Below the pieces are notes generated by a model. The model was not told where the DNA came from. It saw only the letters and a list, made by a program, of their open reading frames with translations, and did not search any database. From G021776435 sp046756245 (lineage in GTDB: Bacteria; Pseudomonadota; Alphaproteobacteria; Caulobacterales; Parvularculaceae), in NCBI GenBank assembly GCA_046756245.1, contig JBHHVZ010000003.1, positions 1-64,000 of the forward strand: a DNA stretch of 64,000 nt, read 5' to 3'. Below, piece after piece: positions 1 through 8,341 of the stretch; the stretch's first letter is position 1, and the number at the start of each line of letters is the position of its first letter. Position numbers and translations under genes: made by a program.

Positions 1-21
1 CTAACGTCGGATGTTTGCGAC

Positions 22-480
22 CTAATCCGCCGCGTCGTCCCAGACATATTCGACATAAGTTTCGTCAACGGCGTTTGCGCCTTCGGCCTCGAACACGTGG
101 CGGCAGGCGGCGTTGTCGACGCCGGTTCCGCTCCACATTCTCATGGGCCGGGATGTAGTTTTCAAAGCTTCGGCGCGAAAGGCGCGCACGAGCGCTTTGC
201 CGATCCCACCGCCTCTTGAGTCGGCTTTGACGAAAAGGTCGTCGAGGATCGCCGTGTCGCCGCGGCCGCACAGAGACGCCGTCAACCGGCCTGAAACAAA
301 GCCGACCGGCGATTGTTCGACCTCGGCGAGAATCAGAATGACGCGCGGATCCGACAGAACCGTCTCGAGGCGCTTGACCGGGATAAGCGGTCCCTCGCGC
401 CAATCAGGCGGCAGCAACGCGTCGAACGCGGCGCGGACTTTCGCCGCATCGCCGCTTGTCGCGCGTTTCACCGTCGCCAT
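22..480 (-). CDS. GNAT-family N-acetyltransferase
   Basis: A 152-residue acetyltransferase of the GNAT fold, which transfers acetyl from acetyl-CoA to an amine; the substrate cannot be read from sequence. The acetyl-CoA loop is visible as a basic, glycine-rich stretch (SRGGGIGKALV, about residues 97-107) following a FVKADSR strand, which is the usual motif A. I start it at the ATG at 480 because the reading frame upstream is arginine-rich out-of-frame translation of the dehydrogenase gene. It lies five bases downstream of the isovaleryl-CoA dehydrogenase gene on the same strand and is probably cotranscribed. The N-terminal half (RATSGDAAKVRAAFDALL) is typical of GNAT strand 1/helix 1. Confidence 0.8.
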   Translation of the reverse strand: MATVKRATSGDAAKVRAAFDALLPPDWREGPLIPVKRLETVLSDPRVILILAEVEQSPVGFVSGRLTASLCGRGDTAILDDLFVKADSRGGGIGKALVRAFRAEALKTTSRPMRMWSGTGVDNAACRHVFEAEGANAVDETYVEYVWDDAAD

Positions 481-485
481 AAAAT

Positions 486-1658
486 CTACCCCGTCCTCTC
501 GAACAACTCCCTTCCAATCAGCATGCGGCGGATTTCCGAGGTGCCGGCGCCGATTTCGTAAAGCTTGGCGTCGCGCAACAGCCGCCCTGTCGGATACTCG
601 TTGATATAGCCGTTGCCGCCGAGAAGCTGGATGGCGTCGAGCGCCATCTGCGTCGCCGCCTCCGACGCGAAAAGAATGCACGCCGCCGCATCCTGACGGG
701 TCGTGCGGCCGCGGTCGCAAGCAGCCGCCACCGCATAGACATAGGCCTTGGCCGCGTTCATCGCCGTATACATGTCGGCGAGTTTGCTCTGCACGATCTG
801 GAACGATCCGATCGGCTTTCCGAACTGCTCGCGGTCGTGAACGTAAGGAATGACGACATCGAGACAGGCCTGCATGATGCCGAGCGATCCGGCGGCGAGG
901 ACAGTGCGTTCGTAATCAAGCCCGCTCATCAACACCCGCACGCCGTCATTGACATGGCCGAGAACGTTTTCTTCCGGCACTTCGCAGTCTTCGAACACGA
1001 GCTCCGAAGTGTCGGAACCGCGCATGCCCAGCTTGTCGAGCTTCTGGGCGGTCGAATATCCCTTGAAGCCCTTCTCGACGATGAAGGCCGTTATGCCGCG
1101 CGAATGCGCTTTCGGATCGGTCTTGGCGTAGACCACCACCGTGTCGGCCCCGGGACCGTTGGTGATCCACATCTTGGAGCCGTTTAGAACGTAGCGGTCG
1201 CCTTTTTTCTCCGCCCTCAGCTTCATCGACACGACGTCTGACCCGGCGCCCGGCTCCGACATGGCAAGCGCGCCCAGATGCTCGCCGGAAACGAGTTTGG
1301 GCAGATATTTCTCTTTTTGCTCTCTGGAGGCGTTCAATTTGAGCTGGTTGACGCAGAGATTGGAATGCGCCCCGTAGGACAGGCCGACGGCGCCGGAGCC
1401 GCGGGAGATTTCCTCCATCACCACGCAATGCGCGAGATAGCCGAGCCCGGCCCCGCCATATTCCTCCTCCGCCGTGATCCCGAGCACGCCGAGCGCCCCG
1501 AGCGCCGGCCACAGGTCGCGTGGAAACTGGTTGGTCGCGTCTATCTCTTCGGCCCGAGGCGCGAGCTTGTCGGCGACCCAGCGCGCCACCATGTCTCGCA
1601 TTTCCTCGATGACGGGGTCGAGGCCGAAATCCATAAAGGCTTGCGAATTAAGCCGCAT
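486..1658 (-). CDS. ivd: Isovaleryl-CoA dehydrogenase (acyl-CoA dehydrogenase family)
   Basis: FAD-dependent enzyme oxidising isovaleryl-CoA to 3-methylcrotonyl-CoA in leucine breakdown. The 390-residue length, the flavin/substrate signature ALAMSEPGAGSD near residue 135, the WITNG segment near 165 and the C-terminal RDAKLYEIGAGTSEIRR motif are those of the IVD clade. The glutamate in GLDYERTVLA (about residue 250) sits where isovaleryl-CoA dehydrogenases carry their catalytic base, rather than at the position used by short-chain enzymes. An ATG at 1664 is also possible, but the GGAG upstream is better spaced for the ATG at 1658. No 3-methylcrotonyl-CoA carboxylase genes are seen next to it in this window, so the rest of the leucine pathway lies elsewhere or beyond the left edge. 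Confidence 0.88.
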   Translation of the reverse strand: MRLNSQAFMDFGLDPVIEEMRDMVARWVADKLAPRAEEIDATNQFPRDLWPALGALGVLGITAEEEYGGAGLGYLAHCVVMEEISRGSGAVGLSYGAHSNLCVNQLKLNASREQKEKYLPKLVSGEHLGALAMSEPGAGSDVVSMKLRAEKKGDRYVLNGSKMWITNGPGADTVVVYAKTDPKAHSRGITAFIVEKGFKGYSTAQKLDKLGMRGSDTSELVFEDCEVPEENVLGHVNDGVRVLMSGLDYERTVLAAGSLGIMQACLDVVIPYVHDREQFGKPIGSFQIVQSKLADMYTAMNAAKAYVYAVAAACDRGRTTRQDAAACILFASEAATQMALDAIQLLGGNGYINEYPTGRLLRDAKLYEIGAGTSEIRRMLIGRELFERTG

Positions 1659-1872
1659 GAGCATTTCTCCACGTTCTGGCGCGACAGAGGCTGAGGGCAG
1701 GAATAGGCCGCGAGGTCGCGGCGGGCAATATACGCCCGCAGCCGGCCATCATTCCTCAATTTATCGCGACAACAGGTCGTTTCGGCTGATCAAAGGGTTG
1801 TCATAGTTGAACCTGCCCTGAATCCGGAAGAAACTGGGTTCATCAGAGAATAGTTCGTCAAAGAGGGGCTTT

Positions 1873-2460
1873 ATGAAAAATCGCGTTCTGCTCGCCGCGC
1901 TGGTCGGCGCGCCCGCCGCACTGCTGATTTCCCCGGCTTGCGCCGGCCAGACTTTCGAGATCGACGGCGGGCATACTCACGTTATGTTTAAATTCGAGCG
2001 CTTCGGCCTCTCCTATGTCATCGGCGGCTTCACCGATGTCGCAGGCGAATTGACGCTCGACAAAGACGCGCCGGAAAATTCATCCGTGAACGCGACTGTA
2101 CAGATCGCCAGTTTCAGCTCCGGCAATCCGAACCGTGACGCTCACGCCGTTGGACCCCGCTGGCTGAACGCCGAACAATCTCCGGCAATGACATTCACCT
2201 CGACAAGCGTCGAGCTTACCGGAGAGGAAACAGCGATCGTCACGGGCGATCTGACGCTGCACGGCGTCACCAGGCCGCTGAGCCTTGATGTGGCCCTGCA
2301 CAATTTCGGCAACGATCCGTCGACCAAACGTGAGGCGGCCGGCTTTTCGGCCACGGGATCGCTAAACCGCCAGGATTTCGGAATTACCACGGCGCAAGGG
2401 TTCATCAGCGACGAAGTCGAGATCACCATTGAGGTGTTGGCGATCGCCGCTGAAGAATAA
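1873..2460 (+). CDS. YceI family periplasmic protein
   Basis: A 195-residue protein with a clear Sec signal peptide (MKNR, hydrophobic stretch, cleavage near PACAG at about residue 24) followed by a complete YceI lipocalin-like domain. Family hallmarks seen are DGGHTHVMFKFERFG at the start of the barrel, the GDLTLHGVTRPLSLDV strand and the terminal DEVEITIEVLA. YceI proteins bind polyisoprenoid or other amphiphilic ligands in the periplasm; the physiological role is mostly unknown. An AGAGGGG element sits just before the ATG. It is divergent from the dehydrogenase gene and convergent with the channel gene that follows. Confidence 0.85.
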   Translation: MKNRVLLAALVGAPAALLISPACAGQTFEIDGGHTHVMFKFERFGLSYVIGGFTDVAGELTLDKDAPENSSVNATVQIASFSSGNPNRDAHAVGPRWLNAEQSPAMTFTSTSVELTGEETAIVTGDLTLHGVTRPLSLDVALHNFGNDPSTKREAAGFSATGSLNRQDFGITTAQGFISDEVEITIEVLAIAAEE

Positions 2461-2474
2461 GTTCAGATGCGGAT

Positions 2475-3263
2475 CTAATCGGGAAAGCGGCGCGAAAGCG
2501 CCGCAATCTCTTCACGCATGGCGGCCACGTCCTTGCGAAGCGCGCAGTTTTCTTTCAGCAGGTCGTCGAACCAGGGGTCCGAATCCTCTTCAATCACCCG
2601 CACGACGATCGCCACGAACAGATTCAGCATCGTGAAAGTGGCGATCAGCACAAAGGCCAGGAAAAAAATCCATGAGCGCGGGTGGGTGCGCCCGACCTCC
2701 TCGGCGATATCCGGCCATCCTTCGAGCGTCATCACCTGAAACAGCGTGTACATGGCCCTGAATACATCGCCGAACAGTTGGGGATGCGCCGGACCGTACA
2801 ACGTTGCGGCGATGACGCCGAACACATAGACGATGAGCACGATCACCAGGCCGACCGAGGCGATGCCGGGAATGGCGTCCAGCAGGGCCGACACCACGAC
2901 CCGCATGCGCGGAATGACGGTGACGACCCGGAGAACCCTTAAAACCCGAAAGGCGCGAAACGCTCCAAACCCGCTGCTGGCCGCAAAAAGTGAAATAAAA
3001 ACAACGAGAAAATCGAAGATGTTCCAACCGCTCGTGAAGTATTCTCGGCGATAGCTGTAAACCCTCAATGCGATTTCGACCACGAAGGCGTAGATGATCG
3101 CCCGGTCAATCAGAACCAGCGTCTGCCCGGTCGCGCGCCGGACGGGCTCCAGCGTCTCAAGCCCAAGAATGACGGCGTTGGCCAGAATGAGGACGAGCAC
3201 CGTCGCCTGAAAAATCCGGGTTTCAACAAGACGGGTCGCATGTTGCCTGAGCGATTCGGCCAT
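2475..3263 (-). CDS. NaChBac-type voltage-gated cation channel, filter TLEGWPD
   Basis: A 262-residue single-repeat (six-TM) voltage-gated channel that would assemble as a homotetramer in the inner membrane. S1 begins near residue 16; the S4 voltage sensor carries arginines at about 103, 106, 109 and 112 spaced by three; the pore loop reads TLFQVMTLEGWPD (filter residues about 179-185), followed by S6 with FTMLNLFVAIVV and a short acidic then heptad-like C-terminal tail, as in NaChBac relatives. Typical bacterial sodium channels have TLESW; here Gly replaces Ser after the filter Glu and an Asp follows two residues after the Trp, resembling native prokaryotic calcium channel filters. A GTG/ATG further upstream (3317) would add 18 residues; I prefer the ATG at 3263 because the family starts just before S1. 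Confidence 0.85.
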   Translation of the reverse strand: MAESLRQHATRLVETRIFQATVLVLILANAVILGLETLEPVRRATGQTLVLIDRAIIYAFVVEIALRVYSYRREYFTSGWNIFDFLVVFISLFAASSGFGAFRAFRVLRVLRVVTVIPRMRVVVSALLDAIPGIASVGLVIVLIVYVFGVIAATLYGPAHPQLFGDVFRAMYTLFQVMTLEGWPDIAEEVGRTHPRSWIFFLAFVLIATFTMLNLFVAIVVRVIEEDSDPWFDDLLKENCALRKDVAAMREEIAALSRRFPD

Positions 3264-3382
3264 AGGGCATTTATCCAAGCCTGCCCGTTTCGGCGCAAGG
3301 CCGGCTGACTTGTGCATCGGCTTTCATTGGCGGAACCGCCAAAATCCGCTATGCGGGGTAAAAATCAGGGTTAAGGAGCATC

Positions 3383-5881
3383 GTGAACGATTCCCGGCGA
3401 GAACCGGGCGCGCCTTACGAGGCGGACGCCGACAGGGCCGCAGATGCGGACATCCCCTTGCGTTTTCAGGGCATCGTCGAATCCGGCGGCGAGCGCCATG
3501 TCGCCGGCGACGGACCGAATGCGCGCCGGCTGAGTTCCCGCGTCGCTGAATTCGAGGCGCGCGCGCGCCGCTGGAACGCGTCGAGCCGCCAAGTCTGGCA
3601 GGCGTCGCGGTTGGCGGCCGTGTTCATTTTCTTCGCCATGGTCGTCGGCTGGCCGCTGGGCGATTTCCTCGCCCATCTGCAGACCGCAGAGACGGCCGAA
3701 GGCTGGTCGCCGTTTTCCGCCTTCACGACCTGGACGCTGATGTTTGCGATCATCGTGCCGGTGCTCATTCTGATTTGCGGCTATCTGCTTTCGCGCACCA
3801 TGACGATGATGAACGCCGCCGAGTCAATCGCTGCAGCGGCGCGCCAGTTCGTTCAGCCGGATGAAACCGCAGTTTACAACGCGAAAGTCGTCGGAACCGC
3901 CGTACGCGGACAGATGGACGCGCTCAATGAAGGCCTCGACGGCGCGCTGACGCGCCTTGCTTCAGTCGAGGCGATGATCCGCCGCCATGTGGAGGCGATC
4001 GAGGTGGCGGGCGCGGCCATCGAAACGAGCGCCACCGGCGCGATCGACCAGGTCGCCAGCGAACGCGCGCGTCTGATAAAGCTTACCGAAAGCCTCAATA
4101 CGCAAGCCGATTCTTTCGCCGCGGCGATCGCTGCGAAAGCGCAGGCGAGCATCGAGGCGCTGCAATCGGCCGAGGGCGTTTCCGAGCGCGCCGAAGCCGA
4201 GTTCGACGACCGGCTCGCCAGGCTCGAGGCCGCCGCTCACCGCGCGCTCGAAAGCTTCGAAGCGTTGCGCAACACGCTGTGCAACGCCGATGAGTCGATG
4301 CGCGCGTCGACCGGCGCAATAGAATCCTCCGCCGAGGATACGCTCAAGGCGAGCGAGAAAGCGCTCGCCGCCGCCGAAACCGCGGCGCGCGCCGCCGAGA
4401 CTGCGCGTACGACTTCGCACGAGACGATCGACGCCGCCGTCAGCGAAACCGGCAAGATCGCCGACGCGGCGGTTGAAACGGCGGCGCGCGAAGCGGCGAA
4501 AGTTTCAGAAGCCACCGGCAAGGCGCTCGACGAGATCAAGCGGACTTCCCAAACGGCGGTCGAAACGGCGAGCGGCGACGCGGCGAAAGCGACCGAGGCC
4601 GCCGACAGGGTGAACGAAGCCGCCCGCAAAGCGTCGGAAGCAGCCGCCAGAGCGTCGGCCGATATCGCCAAATCGAGCGCGACAACGCAGCAATCTGCGG
4701 AAGAAGCGCTTTCCCGTTCCGACAGCGCCAGCAGAAAATTCGAAGAGCGCGGCGCCGTTATCGCCGAGGCCCGCGCGGCGCTTGAAAAGGAAAACGCCCG
4801 GCTCGAAAGCCTGATCGAAGAACAGCGCAAGCGCGCCGACCGTCTGGCCGACGCCATCGCCGCCCAGACCGGGCGGATGAACGAGCTGGCCGAATCCGAG
4901 GCGCAAGAAAAAGAGGCTTCCGCCCAGCCCGTGGCGGCGCGCAATAAAGAAGCGCAATCGAGCCAGCCGCAACCAGGAGGGGCAAAACGGCAGGCGCCGG
5001 CGCAGCCGGACGCGGACGCCGCCAAGGCGAACGCCGCGCCCGCGCCGGAGAAAACAGGAAAGTCCGCACCGGCCAAACCTGAAACGCCGCATCCGGCGGC
5101 GGGCGAAAAGAAGTCCGCCGGCGCCAAGAAGCCTGCAAGGCGCGCGCCGCCGAAGGACGGCGAGGTGCTTGATCTGACCGCAGCGGCGGAGCGCGCAGCT
5201 CCGAAACAGAACGCGCCGTCGGGCGGCGACGAAGCTGTGCGCGGGGTCAGGGCGGAGTCCGCCCGTCTGGAAGCGTTGGCGCAAGACATCGCCGAACGCA
5301 GAAACGGCGCCCGCGCGCGCCGCGAGCCGCCGGTGACGGCGCAAAATTCCGGCTCGAAAAACAGCGCCGGCAAGACCGACGACAAGCGCGACAAGCGCAA
5401 GGTCACGTGGCGTGAAATTCTCGACGCGGCCGAAGACGCCGAACCGCTCGATCTCGCCGCGGTCTCGAAACCGGGGGCGTCGAATGCGTCCCAGCCCTCC
5501 GAACCATCGCCGGAGGATGAGGCCGCCAACGCCATTCGGATTATCGGACGCTTGCAGATATTTACGCGCGATCTCGAAACGCGCCTTTACGGCGATCCGC
5601 CCCCCGCCCTCGTCGAACGTTTCGACATGGGCGACCGGAACGTCTTCGCCAACCGCCTGCTGCGACTCAACGAAACCGACGTAAAACGGCGGATACGGAC
5701 GGAATCAGGCCGCGACAAGGATTTCGAGCGCAACATTCACGACTTCCTGCAGGGGTTTGAAAAGCTGCTCGAAGACGCGACCACTTCGGAAACGGCGGAC
5801 GAAGACCTCGAGGAATATCTTAGCTCGCCGCTCGGGCGGGTTTATCTGCTGATCGGCGCGACGGTCGGCTATTTCGCCTGA
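3383..5881 (+). CDS. Two-TM alanine-rich coiled-coil protein, TipN-like architecture
   Basis: An 832-residue protein starting at GTG, chosen because an AAGGAG lies four bases upstream. The cytoplasmic N-terminus (about 75 residues) is followed by two membrane helices (about 77-97 and 117-137), then a long Ala/Glu-rich stretch (about 140-510) with heptad-type patterning, a Pro/Ala/Lys-rich low-complexity linker (about 510-710) and a compact, less biased C-terminal domain from IRIIGRLQIFTRDLE to the end (about 715-832). The compact end suggests a conserved functional domain. Two TM segments plus a large coiled coil is the layout of the Caulobacter cell-pole marker TipN, but I cannot confirm homology without alignment. 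Other possibilities are a chemotaxis-like or apolipoprotein-like scaffold. No neighbour gives a function. Confidence 0.8.
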   Translation: MNDSRREPGAPYEADADRAADADIPLRFQGIVESGGERHVAGDGPNARRLSSRVAEFEARARRWNASSRQVWQASRLAAVFIFFAMVVGWPLGDFLAHLQTAETAEGWSPFSAFTTWTLMFAIIVPVLILICGYLLSRTMTMMNAAESIAAAARQFVQPDETAVYNAKVVGTAVRGQMDALNEGLDGALTRLASVEAMIRRHVEAIEVAGAAIETSATGAIDQVASERARLIKLTESLNTQADSFAAAIAAKAQASIEALQSAEGVSERAEAEFDDRLARLEAAAHRALESFEALRNTLCNADESMRASTGAIESSAEDTLKASEKALAAAETAARAAETARTTSHETIDAAVSETGKIADAAVETAAREAAKVSEATGKALDEIKRTSQTAVETASGDAAKATEAADRVNEAARKASEAAARASADIAKSSATTQQSAEEALSRSDSASRKFEERGAVIAEARAALEKENARLESLIEEQRKRADRLADAIAAQTGRMNELAESEAQEKEASAQPVAARNKEAQSSQPQPGGAKRQAPAQPDADAAKANAAPAPEKTGKSAPAKPETPHPAAGEKKSAGAKKPARRAPPKDGEVLDLTAAAERAAPKQNAPSGGDEAVRGVRAESARLEALAQDIAERRNGARARREPPVTAQNSGSKNSAGKTDDKRDKRKVTWREILDAAEDAEPLDLAAVSKPGASNASQPSEPSPEDEAANAIRIIGRLQIFTRDLETRLYGDPPPALVERFDMGDRNVFANRLLRLNETDVKRRIRTESGRDKDFERNIHDFLQGFEKLLEDATTSETADEDLEEYLSSPLGRVYLLIGATVGYFA

Positions 5882-5966
5882 CGCCAGGCGGCACTGACGA
5901 TCTGAGATTCCATTTTAAGGTCGACATTGAAATACAAGGATTTTCTCCGGGCGCCATAAGTCGCGG

Positions 5967-6602
5967 TCAGTGCAGCGTCTCCTGAGAAACCCCTTCGCCG
6001 GTCTCAAACGACCAAACGACGATATCGGCGAATACGGCCTGCAGGGCGTCATCAAAGGCTGCGAGCAGCGCATCGCCGCCGCGGCCGTCGATCGGCGCTT
6101 CGCTTTCGAACAGACGCGCGGCGTAAACAACGCCTTTGCCGTCGGTAAAGCGCGCATAAAGAGCCGCTCTCACGACCGGATCGCGCCGGTCATAGTGCGC
6201 CTGGAGCGCGCGGATGTCCGTCTGCAGAACGAATTCCGCAAGCGGTATCGCCGATCTGCCGCCGACGCCCAGAATGCGGCCGGAATTTTCGAAGCTCTGA
6301 ACAAGCGCGGATTGGATGAGGCGCGGGGCGCGGTCGGCCCATTCCGAACCGGCCAGATATTCGAACCTGCCGCCTTCGCGCGCGACCGCCACTTTCGTCG
6401 TGTCGTAAATGCGCGTCGCCGCCGGATTCTCGACAATCAGACGCCAGTCGACGGCGGGGCCCTCCGCCGCGGCTGCGACCGGCTCCATGGCGTAACGCGC
6501 GGCCGGCGGCGGCGCTTTCGGCAGCACCGACACGCAACCGGACACGAGGGTCGCCGCGGCGACGGCGGCGGAAATCATCGGCTTCATTCGGATCGGGGTC
6601 AT
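5967..6602 (-). CDS. ABC transport auxiliary lipoprotein (PqiC/YmbA-like)
   Basis: A 211-residue lipoprotein: short basic start (MTPIRMKPM), hydrophobic helix and a lipobox VSGC with the acylated Cys near residue 23. The mature part has the features of the ABC-type transport auxiliary lipoprotein family: an early strand of the type PAATRIYDTTKVAVAREGGRFEY, a WADRAPRLIQSALVQSFENSG segment and a central ILQTDIRALQAHY-like strand. These outer-membrane or periplasm-facing proteins accompany MCE transporters. Its ATG overlaps the stop of mlaD by four bases, so it is translationally coupled as the last gene of the mlaE-mlaF-mlaD operon. The gap after it to the coiled-coil gene (about 85 bases) shows no obvious terminator. 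Confidence 0.85.
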   Translation of the reverse strand: MTPIRMKPMISAAVAAATLVSGCVSVLPKAPPPAARYAMEPVAAAAEGPAVDWRLIVENPAATRIYDTTKVAVAREGGRFEYLAGSEWADRAPRLIQSALVQSFENSGRILGVGGRSAIPLAEFVLQTDIRALQAHYDRRDPVVRAALYARFTDGKGVVYAARLFESEAPIDGRGGDALLAAFDDALQAVFADIVVWSFETGEGVSQETLH

Positions 6603-7516
6603 TGCGACGGCTCATATTTGGGCGCGGGCTCGCCAAGGAAATACGCGCGCGGGTCGCGATCGATCTCGCGCAGGATATTGTCAAGCGTTCGGATAAGCTG
6701 GCGCGCTTCGGAAACGGCGGGACCGATCTGACCGAGCCCGTGCTCGGTGAAGGCGTTAAGCGCGCCGCGGTTTTCCGCAGCGATAGCGCGCAGTTCCGAG
6801 GCCAGCGCGCGGGCTTCCTTCATCGCCGCTTCAGTTTCCTGAACTGCAGCCGATGCGTCTTCGTCAATGAGCGCGTTGAGATTGTCGGCGAGCGTATTGA
6901 GCTTCTCGGACGTCTCAGCCATATCGCTCGTGATCCGGGCGGCGTTTGCAATTATCGTCGACACCTGGTCGCTGTTTTCCGCCAGAACGCCGGTAAGCGA
7001 TTCCACGTTTTCAATGACGTTGGTGACGCCTTCGACATTGTCCCTGGCGAGAAGCCGGTTGGCCGCGGCGATGATGTCGCCGCCGCCTTCAAGGAAAATC
7101 GTGAAGTCGGAGGTGTCGGCCTCGATCTTCGGCACGCCTCGCGTGATGTCTTTGAGATAGGGCAGATCGGGACTGCCGCCGACGAACTGGATGATCGCAA
7201 GACCGGTGAACCCGACAAGCTCAAGCTGCACTTTGGTGTCGATCTTGACGGGCGTGTCCTTGTCGACGCGCACGCGCGCGATGACCACTTGCGGATCGTC
7301 TTCGGCGAGATTGAGCTCGCGCACTTCGCCTTTCTGGATGCCGTTGAAGCGCACCGCCGCGCCGACCGACAGGCCCGAGACGCGTTCCTTGAACACAACG
7401 TCATATTCATCGAATTCGCGCTGGGTCTGCCCGAGCCAGAGGATAAACAGAAAAGCGACCGCAATCGTTACGAGCACGAAAGCCCCGATCAGAACGTAAT
7501 GCGCGCGCGTTTCCAT
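6599..7516 (-). CDS. mlaD: MCE-domain substrate-binding protein MlaD
   Basis: A 305-residue protein with one N-terminal membrane helix (about 8-28) and a MCE domain (about 40-120) recognised by VVFKERVSGLSVGAAVRFNGIQKGEV. The remainder is a long helical tail (about 150-290), as in alphaproteobacterial MlaD homologues, longer than the E. coli protein of about 180 residues. MlaD hexamers hold phospholipid in the periplasm and dock on the MlaF/MlaE complex. The gene sits between mlaF and the auxiliary lipoprotein, overlapping the latter by four bases. With the permease and ATPase upstream this is a complete inner-membrane lipid transporter. Confidence 0.9.
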   Translation of the reverse strand: METRAHYVLIGAFVLVTIAVAFLFILWLGQTQREFDEYDVVFKERVSGLSVGAAVRFNGIQKGEVRELNLAEDDPQVVIARVRVDKDTPVKIDTKVQLELVGFTGLAIIQFVGGSPDLPYLKDITRGVPKIEADTSDFTIFLEGGGDIIAAANRLLARDNVEGVTNVIENVESLTGVLAENSDQVSTIIANAARITSDMAETSEKLNTLADNLNALIDEDASAAVQETEAAMKEARALASELRAIAAENRGALNAFTEHGLGQIGPAVSEARQLIRTLDNILREIDRDPRAYFLGEPAPKYEPSQ

Positions 7517-7525
7517 ATCGTCAGC

Positions 7526-8341
7526 CTAGGACCTATAAGGCCGCGTCCCTTCGTCGGCCCGGAACGAAGCGAACGCCGCCCGCCCGCGCGGACCCGAGAA
7601 ATATTCCCGGATCCACGGATGGTCGGCGCGCCTCACGTCGTCAATCGACCCGCAGGAGATGACCCGCTTTTCGGCGAGCACCGCGACCCGGTCGCAGGAG
7701 GCGTGCAGCGTATCGAGATCATGGGTAACCATAAACACGGTTAACCCTAAGGATTCCTTGAGATTTACGATCAATTCATCAAATTTGGCGGCGCCGATAG
7801 GATCGAGCCCCGCCGTCGGTTCGTCGAGAAAGACGATCTCAGGATCGAGCGCCAGCGCGCGCGCAAGCCCCGCGCGCTTGTTCATGCCGCCTGACAACTC
7901 AGACGGGTATTTCGCGCCAGCCTCAAGCGGCAGGCCCGACATCGAGATCTTGAGCGCCGCAATATCATGAGCGAGCAGTTTTGGAACGTGCAGATGCTCG
8001 TTGACCGGCGCCATAACATTCTGCGCCACCGTCAGCGAGGAAAACAGCGCGCCGCCCTGAAACAACACGCCCCAGCGGCGTTCAATGGCGAGCCGTTCGG
8101 CCTCGGTGCTCGCATAATAATCCTCGCCGAAAACCCGAACCGTTCCCGCGCTTGGACGTTTCAAGCCGATAATCGCGCGCATCAGCACGGACTTGCCCGA
8201 CCCCGATCCGCCGACGACGCCTAGAATCTCTCCGGACTTGACGTCGAGGTCGAGATCTTCATGAACGATAAAGTCGCCGAACTGCGTCTTCAGTCCACGG
8301 ACTTCTATAACGTTCTCTGACTGTCCGCCGCCGTTGATCAA
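7526..8341 (-). CDS. mlaF: ABC transporter ATP-binding protein MlaF
   Basis: A 271-residue ATPase. Walker A is GGSGSGKS (about residues 39-46), the signature loop is LSGGMNKRAGLARAL, and Walker B is IVFLDEPTAGLDPI; the D-loop and a switch histidine in VTHDLDTL follow. It would power phospholipid movement through MlaE. The start is a TTG overlapping the mlaE stop (TTGA) with a GGAG eight bases before it, so translation is coupled to the permease. The C-terminal extension after the switch region (SCGSIDDVRRADHPWIREYFSGPRGR) matches Ttg2A/MlaF proteins. Confidence 0.9.
   Translation of the reverse strand: MINGGGQSENVIEVRGLKTQFGDFIVHEDLDLDVKSGEILGVVGGSGSGKSVLMRAIIGLKRPSAGTVRVFGEDYYASTEAERLAIERRWGVLFQGGALFSSLTVAQNVMAPVNEHLHVPKLLAHDIAALKISMSGLPLEAGAKYPSELSGGMNKRAGLARALALDPEIVFLDEPTAGLDPIGAAKFDELIVNLKESLGLTVFMVTHDLDTLHASCDRVAVLAEKRVISCGSIDDVRRADHPWIREYFSGPRGRAAFASFRADEGTRPYRS

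Noticed and set aside
4237..5535. 432-codon minus-strand open frame inside the coiled-coil gene
   Set aside because: It is the antisense shadow of an Ala/Glu-rich gene in GC-rich DNA; its product is Ser/Ala-rich with no domain, and the plus-strand gene has a strong AAGGAG and coherent domains.
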